Below, one piece after another: positions 58,201-64,000 of a DNA stretch of 64,000 bases. The stretch spans positions 62,001 through 126,000 of the forward strand of contig JAJSPD010000041.1 of assembly GCA_021307315.1 (NCBI GenBank), in the 5' to 3' direction. The stretch comes from Bisporella sp. PMI_857. Its lineage: Eukaryota; Ascomycota; Leotiomycetes; Helotiales; Helotiaceae. The notes below the pieces were generated by a model that was given only the letters and a program-made list of their open reading frames with translations, was not told the DNA's origin and ran no database searches. A program made the position numbers and the translations under genes. The number at the start of each line of letters is the position of its first letter. The stretch's first letter is position 1.

Positions 58201-61015
58201 ATGTCTACTTTCGAACTCCTCGCAGAGCAAATAAGTTCCGCTGATTCTGGTAAGTAAAGCCCAGGCTCTCTCCCACTTCAGATCTATTGGTGACAGTTCC
58301 TAACTTTCCTTACCCTAGATGCCGAGATCAGAATTGAAGCAGCAATCCAGCTCTCTAACAATATTGAACACTATGTGTCTGGTCCAACATACGCCGGGTT
58401 CCTGAGGAAGCTCGTCCCGATATTCATCAACTGCCTTAAAGGCCCACCACTTTTTATCCCCACATCCCTAGAGCAGGTAAGAGCACCGCGCTCGAATTAT
58501 TAACAACATCTAATCCTACGAGCAGAAGCTTCGAATTTGCATCCTCACAATTCTCTATCAACTCCCTAAGAACTCTCCCGGACCTTTCGAACTATATACA
58601 GAAGATGTAGCGGATTTGTTGATAAATTTAGTGCGCATGGACAATGAGGAAAATGCGTCGCTATGTATCAAGATAATCATAGATATCATGCGATACCGGA
58701 CCAAAGTTCTTGGAGATAAGCTCCAGCCGTTCCTCGCCCTCATCGATCATATGTTCGACCAAATAAATTTGGTGGTGAGGGATCAATTGGACAACCAAGC
58801 ACCTTATAACTCTACACCTGGAACGTCACTACCCGAGAGCTCTCAGAACCACGACAACTCCCCTCGATCAGGTTCATCAACTGCGTCTATCTCTGATATT
58901 CATTTGGAGCAGCCAACTCTCCCGCTTCCGAAAGCAATGGCTTCGCTCAAGGTCCTTGGAGAGTGTTCCATCCTTGTCCAATCAATATTCGAGTTCTACC
59001 AGTCATCGGACTCTCTAGATATCAAACTCATCTTCCTCCGTATCAAGAGCATCCTCCTTCTTCAAGCGAAACTCCAAGAGCAAGCCCATGCCGCCGCAGC
59101 AGCGATGGGATCAATATTCACAGGAGTAAGTCCAAACATACGCGACAGAGCAGTATTCGGGGAGTTTATTGGGATTCAAGTCAGGACTATAAGCTTTCTT
59201 GCATGTCTGCTTCGAATCAAATTTCCGGAGACATGGAAGCAGTACAAGACACATGGTATACTGCTGCAATTAACACCGTTCACATTATGCACTCGCTCTG
59301 CAAGTTTAAAGGAATCGAAAAGTGGATGAACGAAAAGGATATTATTATTTGGTTCAAAATAGTAGGCAAGAACCCGGAAGCATATCTACGAGCCAATACA
59401 CTCTCACTACAGCTTCGTCTTGCGGCCGAACAAGCTAGCGAACAGTTGATGGTTGTCTTCACAAAGTTCTTGGAGCACCACCCCACAGACTTGGACACTC
59501 TTTTTAGCCTCGTTGAATCCGTGGCAAACGGCAAATTCAGTCAAACTCACCCGCTGTTTACATACATCTATCATTACATTATCTGCAACGAATCGATTGA
59601 GTACCAGAAGAAGATTGTGTTGCGTAGTTTGGAAGTTTACGCTAGTAAGAGGGCATCTCAGAGAACCAAGACTTTCTTGTTACACAACATTGTCAATCCC
59701 GTCGTTGCCAAGGACGTTATGCTGATGCCGAAGGAGGGAAGTCCCAAGAATCCTCGCCTGATGGACAAGGTTGTCATCAAGTCAATTCATACGAATATTT
59801 GGAAAGTCAGTTTCGGCGATCCAAATGATGACTTGACGGGGATCGATCACACCCGATTGGAGGCGCTTCAGTTGACCGCGACACTTGTGAAGTACCATCA
59901 TTCAACTCTGCAGGATGCAAGAAAGGACATCATGAAATTTGGCTGGGCCCATATTTATCTGGAGGATGTCATCAACAAACATGCGGCTTACGTTGTAATT
60001 AGCTATTTCATTGCACATTACGAGACACCAGCCAATCTTGTCCAACAGGTCTATCTTTCACTCCTAAAGACGAACCCGGGCGATGGTCGCGCATTAGTGA
60101 CGCAAGCTTTAGAACTCATTGCTACAGTCTTTCCAAACATGTGCAATGCAGTACCAGATGATCGAAATCCTATTTGGGCGGTTACTCCTCACCGAATCCT
60201 TACGGAAGAAAGGCGGCACGTCCCGCAGATAACTACCGTCCTCTCTTTCTTAGTCAAGCATGCGGATCTTTTCTACGAGTGTCGGGACAAGTTCATCATA
60301 CTTATTGTGGGGTCACTTCGAGCAATTGCGCAGCTTCCAAACTGTTCGGGTCAGAGCAAGAAGTTGGTTCTCCAATTGATGACATTAGTTTGGCAATGGG
60401 AGCAACAGCGCGTCGAAGGCAAGAAACCCTTAACTAAGGAGAAGAGTAAGTTGGAGAATTCAGGTGAGCAACTAATGACTTCTTCTATTCTGTCAATGAT
60501 TCGCTCAACCTTAGCAGATACATCTGAGTACATTATTCCAGCCTGGGCTTGCACCAAAACGCTTAACTATCTAGTGGAATTCATCGTGTCACTGAGGAGG
60601 CCTGTTCCTCCACTGTCCGCTGGCGCCAAAGCTGCGAACGCTTCCCACCGCCCTCGGTTGAAATGATCAATTCTATGTCCCTTCTTCATAGCCTTCTTCA
60701 TCCTCAGTACTGGGGAAATGTTGATATTGACTTATCAAACATTGAGATCTTGCTGGTGGGGGATCCAACGGACAATAAATGGGTCAACAGCGTGATGAAC
60801 GCCTTACAAGTCGTGCGATCATTGCCGATGTGAAGCCTCATACCTTGAAGAGCATACCGCTTCTGGAAAAGCTCTTGAAAATGTCTCGGAAGTCGGACAA
60901 CTCGGAAATTTGCGGTTGCCTATATGATGAAACCGATGTTAATGGCCTGAAAATGAAATCATTATGGAGCGTGGGAGTGAATCTTGAATTCTGGAGGTGA
61001 TCGTGTTTCCGGAAA
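58201..61015 (+). pseudogene. tra1: tra1 (SAGA/NuA4 PIKK-like subunit) relic, internally deleted and truncated
   Basis: The 5' end is well preserved. Exons 58201-58249, 58319-58476 and 58526 onward join in frame and read ..IEHYVSGPTYAGFLRKLVPI, LKIR-type text as LRICILTILYQLPKNSPGPF, and KAMASLKVLGECSILVQSIF up to FGEFIGIQVRTISFLACLLR (59220). These match the N-terminal HEAT region of fungal Tra1. The frame then changes, and the next block (from WYTAAINTVHIMHSLCKF) is from a much later part of Tra1, so a large internal piece is gone. That second frame continues to 60666 (ANTLSLQLRLAAEQASEQLM, VKYHHSTLQDARKDIMKFGW, INKHAAYVVISYFIAHYE). Further shifts occur near 60,665 and 60,820 before recognisable text (TLKSIPLLEKLLKMS) ends about 61,015. 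The FAT and kinase-like domains are absent. It cannot encode a functional Tra1; an intact copy is expected elsewhere because the gene is normally essential. Confidence 0.85.
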
Positions 61016-61425
61016 ACGCTAATAGGAAGGATGTCCGGATGTATTTGCATTACACACACTGTCGAGTGAAGATTGCAATCAGGATCGGTTGCAGCAAGAG
61101 GAAGCGTCAATTTATTTCCTTAAATGTCACGTCTGCGATCTACCTCTTTATCAAATAGTTTTCTCGCTTTTCGTAGCTAAAAACAGTGTTATATTTTCCC
61201 AATCGTCAGCCTAAGACATGTTGGGACTCGCTGATCAAAATCGTTTGCAAAAATCGGTTTTCCATCTTTTTCTATGCCGATCTTGCTTCAACTTCGCATA
61301 TCGAGCTCGAGCTCACTTACACGTTTCGTCTTTCTCTCAAGAGAATCATCAGTCCATCAAAAAGTTCCGTCTCCTTTTCGTAAGTCTCATAAACCTTATT
61401 CCAAAATCTCCAACTTAGTATAGGG
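61016..61425. other. Junk between the tra1 relic and the inverted-repeat element
   Basis: No frame of interest. The tra1 similarity fades out about 61,015 and the next recognisable feature is the element end at 61,426. Confidence 0.4.
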
Positions 61426-62126
61426 TATGGCATTATATAACGACCAACGTGCAACAACACAAAATGGGGTAATCAAATATAATAATTGATCAAATTGCAA
61501 ATCGCAAATCGAAATCATTAAATTAATAACTTAGTGCTTTTAACTTTTCTAGGCCCCTCGCCGTTCCTGGCGCTCTGGACGTTCCTGGCGCTTGCGGCTT
61601 TCCTGGTTCTCGACGTTCCTGGCGCTCTCGACTTTCCTGGTTCTTGACGTTCTTAGCGCTTTTGACTTTCCTGGCTCTCGACGTTCCTGGCGCTCTAGAT
61701 TTTCCTGGCTTTCGACGTTTCTGGAGCTGTCAACTTTTCAAAGCTGGTTTTGTTTGTATTTAAAAAAAAAAAAAATTGAAAAAATTTGCTATGTAAGAAG
61801 CTGTTTTGGCATATTTGCTTTTTTTTAAAGTATTTTCAAGTATTTGTGTTTACATATTTTTTTTACTTTTACAATAAAAAAAGAATACAGCTTTTAAGCC
61901 GAAAGCGCTAGGGACGTCGAGAACCAGGAAAGCCGCAAGCGCCAGGAACGTCCAGAGCGCCAGGAACGGCGAGGGGCCTAGAAAAGTTAAAAGCACTAAG
62001 TTATTAATTTAATGATTTCGATTTGCGATTTGCAATTTGATCAATTATCAATTTGATTACCCCATTTTGCGTTGTTGCACGTTGGTCGTTATATCATGCG
62101 GTAGTTGGTCGTTAGTTCATGCCATA
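61426..62126. mobile_element. Non-autonomous inverted-repeat element (about 700 bp) with long TIRs
   Basis: TATGGCAT at 61426-61433 returns inverted as ATGCCATA at 62119-62126. Inside it, about 190 bp at the left (from ATAACGACCAACGTGCAAC through CAAATTGCAAATCGCAAATC to GGCGCTTGCGGCTTTCC) is repeated inverted at the right (61,905-62,092) with few differences. The right arm has an extra internal duplication (two TAACGACCAAC copies). Next to the left arm, 61560-61740 holds a GC-rich tandem series (GACGTTCCTGGCGCTCT and variants); the centre is poly-A/T. No transposase is encoded. A 701-bp element with long TIRs suggests a MITE or foldback type; no target duplication was identified with confidence. 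Confidence 0.7.
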
Positions 62127-62789
62127 AGGGACTGTTGAATGCCCTTTTACGGAATGAGTATCTTGGATCAAAATATACTCAGAATTTGCAAACGTTGGTA
62201 AACCGGCTTGGCACAGCAGATCAGGCTGCGGTCCCGTAAGGCCAATGTTCTAGAGTTGTCGTCATATACAAAAGATTAAAGACCCCATACACCCTCGAGA
62301 AGAAAACCGTAATCAATAGCTACTATTAATCGAAAACCAGAAGACTGGATTCTGGAATTCGAAAAGTTATAGCTCCGTCGCCAAGTTGCCGCCTATCGGT
62401 TTGCCAGTTACGTTTCTCTCGCTCTACAACGTTCCGGTTGTCGTTCAAGGAATAAAACGGCTTTTTTGCCAATTTGCCTGAATTCTTCTTATCTGCCGCT
62501 GCGATCCGGAGGCGTCGTGGTTGATACGCAGGAAGGCTTGGTCTATGTTTCTCAAGTATCCCCGTGAGGTTCCTTTAGCAAAACAGTAAGCGTAGCTATA
62601 CAGTTATCAAGTATAATTCGTCCCTTGTTGACGGTCTATTCAAAGTACTGACATAAGCCCAGAATTTTCACAGAATAATTCTTCAATCCAAATTCATTAT
62701 ACCAAGTATATAAATCTATGTTCGTAAAAAAGTTGCATTGAATTTGAAAGCTAGATCCATAACATCCGATGTCCGCTGATAGTACCGCA

Positions 62790-63300
62790 TGACATAATAA
62801 CGACCTTCGTCGGAAAACGCGAAACAAGGTAATCAAATACGATAATTGATCAAATTGCAAATCGCAAATCGAAATTGTTAAATTAATAACTTAGCGCTTT
62901 CGACCTTTCGTCGCCTCGACATCCCGCCGCCCCTCGACCTCTCCGCCGCTCCCGACTTTTTTAGCGCTTTCGACTTATCGACCCCTTGGTCACGGCCCTG
63001 GCCTCTTTTCGGTGGAGCTCAGCACCGGACACCACAGAGCTCGCTTATACTGGCCTCCGGCCAGTTCCTGTATATAGAGCGCTGCTTTTCTTCCCTTCTT
63101 CTGTCCGTAGCTCTGTCTCTTAGTTATGACAATTGATAGTTGTTCACACCTCTGAGTCCTTCTACCTAAGATCCACGGATCGAGATCCCTGTTCAGCTTG
63201 AGTTGTTACACCTTTTAGCGCTTTCGACCTTCTTTGCGTTTTCTATTATAAAAAGAAAGAAAAATACAAACACGAATACTTGTAAATACTTTAAAAAAAG
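62790..63300. mobile_element. Related inverted-repeat element copy, interrupted by the second LTR
   Basis: 62,790-62,985 repeats the outer arm of the element at 61.4 kb (CATAATAACGACC, GATCAAATTGCAAATCGCAA, TTAATAACTTAGYGCTTT) and continues with TCGACC/CTCGAC-type GC-rich units. After the LTR, 63,211-63,300 resumes with CCTTTTAGCGCTTTCGACC and, at 63,285, the centre sequence AAAGCAGATATGCC seen inverted at 61,807. So one 3'-truncated member of the family is split by the LTR, giving the relative order of insertions. Confidence 0.6.
62987..63210. mobile_element. Second LTR of the 27.5-kb family (solo or fragment)
   Basis: Shares with the solo LTR at 27506-27668 the start GTCACGGCC, CTCGCTTATACTGGCC, GCGCTGCTTTTCTTCCCTTC, CGGATCGAGATC and the end GAGTTGTTACA. 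It is about 60 bp longer, mainly from segments containing CACCGGACACCACAG and TTGATAGTTGTTCACACC. The flanking bases (CCCTT and CCTTT) are close to, but not exactly, a 5-bp duplication. No internal retrotransposon genes adjoin it. Confidence 0.7.
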
Positions 63301-63569
63301 CAGATATGCCGTAAGCGCGTTGATGTGAAATCGTTTCTTCATTCCGCATATCAAATAAAGATCCATGAATCCGCCACGAGGTTCTGGGGCGGGGATATCT
63401 TTGTCAAACACAGTGATGGGGAGTTGCTGGACATTATCCTTTCCGCCGAAAAATATGAGCAAGCGTCGGAGAGGTGAAATGAGACACATACCTGACTCGT
63501 TAACGCTTCTCCCGGAATAACCACGGATGATTGAATGGTTTTTTCAGCAGTATTGGGAATTTTATTCAT
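63193..63569 (-). pseudogene. 5' part of a hypothetical gene, 3' end lost to a repeat
   Basis: An ATG at 63569 opens 26 codons (MNKIPNTAEKTIQSSVVIPG..) to a GTATGT donor. A 53-bp intron ends GCGGAAAG, and exon 2 from 63438 continues in phase: DNVQQLPITVFDKDIPAPEP, then RGGFMDLYLICGMKKRFHIN. At about 63,300 the sequence passes into the transposon-like repeat, and the rest of the frame (hydrophobic Phe/Val run, stop at 63193) is repeat-derived. The true 3' end is therefore missing. No family recognised. Confidence 0.5.
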
Positions 63570-63649
63570 ACGAAGTCTCGGATTCTGTGAAGCGGAAGAA
63601 CTGATGCAGTTTGGTTATCAGGTCCAGCCGTCAAAGGCGGTGGTAGTCC

Positions 63650-64000
63650 AACAACGAGGTCTCCTGTATTATAGCATGCAGAAAGGGACCCACATAAGCG
63701 CATTCATGATAATATCGTCGGTTATTGTTAGAATTTGGTGCCCACTGCCTATCGGAAGCCCTTTGACATATCCTAAGATGGTCCTGCAACTCGGAATGAA
63801 GTTTCCGTCCCCTACAGTAAGCTTAAGAATCGGAGTTGCGTGAGCAATACGTGATTCGCATTCAGGTAGCTTTTGAGTCTTGTGATTCCCGATCCAGGAG
63901 TGTTGCCGCCGTCAATTTAGAACCGTTCCCAATAGGCGGAGCTATTCCTGGAAGTATGAGTAAATATTCATCACACCTAGATTATACTCTTCCCCTGATC
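63650..64000. repeat. Long direct repeat, right copy (other copy at 26,630-27,000)
   Basis: Matches the left copy over about 350 bp in the same orientation up to the last bases of the window. Here one forward frame is open longer, from 63535 to 63843 (LLYYSMQKGTHISAFMIISS.., ending RIGVA). Whether the match continues beyond the window is not visible. Confidence 0.75.

Overview
The window comes from a filamentous ascomycete (Pezizomycotina; Leotiomycetes is a guess). The support is short GT..AG introns (about 43-76 bp) with CTNAY branch sites, fungal-type protein families (fructosamine 3-kinase, YDR124W/AFUB_079030-like, DUF3638-type giant protein, Tra1) and fungal transposon classes. It is gene-poor and repeat-rich: a few intact multi-exon genes sit among broken copies of conserved genes and mobile elements, as in an accessory or subtelomere-like compartment.

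Layout. 0-4 kb: an ankyrin protein, then a nine-exon minus-strand gene that reads as one frame through a histidine phosphatase and a fructosamine 3-kinase (predicted 599 aa). 4-11 kb: no supportable gene. 11.4-13.3 kb: an intact five-exon YDR124W-like gene. 16-26 kb: a small velvet-like ORF, an arginyl-tRNA synthetase relic, ankyrin relics, and a membrane-protein gene followed by its decayed tandem copy. 27-31 kb: a solo LTR with a 5-bp target duplication, and a relic of a giant DUF3638-type gene split by a Tc1/mariner element. 34-46 kb: three lineage-specific minus-strand genes, an AMPK-type carbohydrate-binding-module relic and a minisatellite. 48-49 kb: a RasGEF-like relic.

The centrepiece is 51,397-57,845: a 6.45-kb hAT DNA transposon with inverted ends starting TAGACTGCG and a perfect 8-bp duplication (ATCAACAT). 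It carries three genes: a nearly intact hAT transposase (one apparent 1-nt deletion in the BED zinc finger), an intact 370-aa gene of unknown function, and an intact three-exon histone H3-like gene. The histone starts with the canonical ARTKQTA tail, has a KTSA-repeat tail, and has a fold with a two-residue longer loop 1 and a LQEAAE helix as in CENP-A. Nearly all its coding introns and several intergenic spots hold a short repeated ATACTAAT/ATTAGTAT motif.

Right of the transposon (58.2-61.0 kb) is an internally deleted, frameshifted and truncated copy of tra1, the large SAGA/NuA4 subunit. Then come an inverted-repeat element, a second LTR of the 27.5-kb family, a 3'-truncated gene, and a 350-bp direct repeat of sequence at 26.6-27.0 kb. 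All exon joins were made by eye from splice consensus and reading frame; family names come from recall of conserved motifs and no database was searched.
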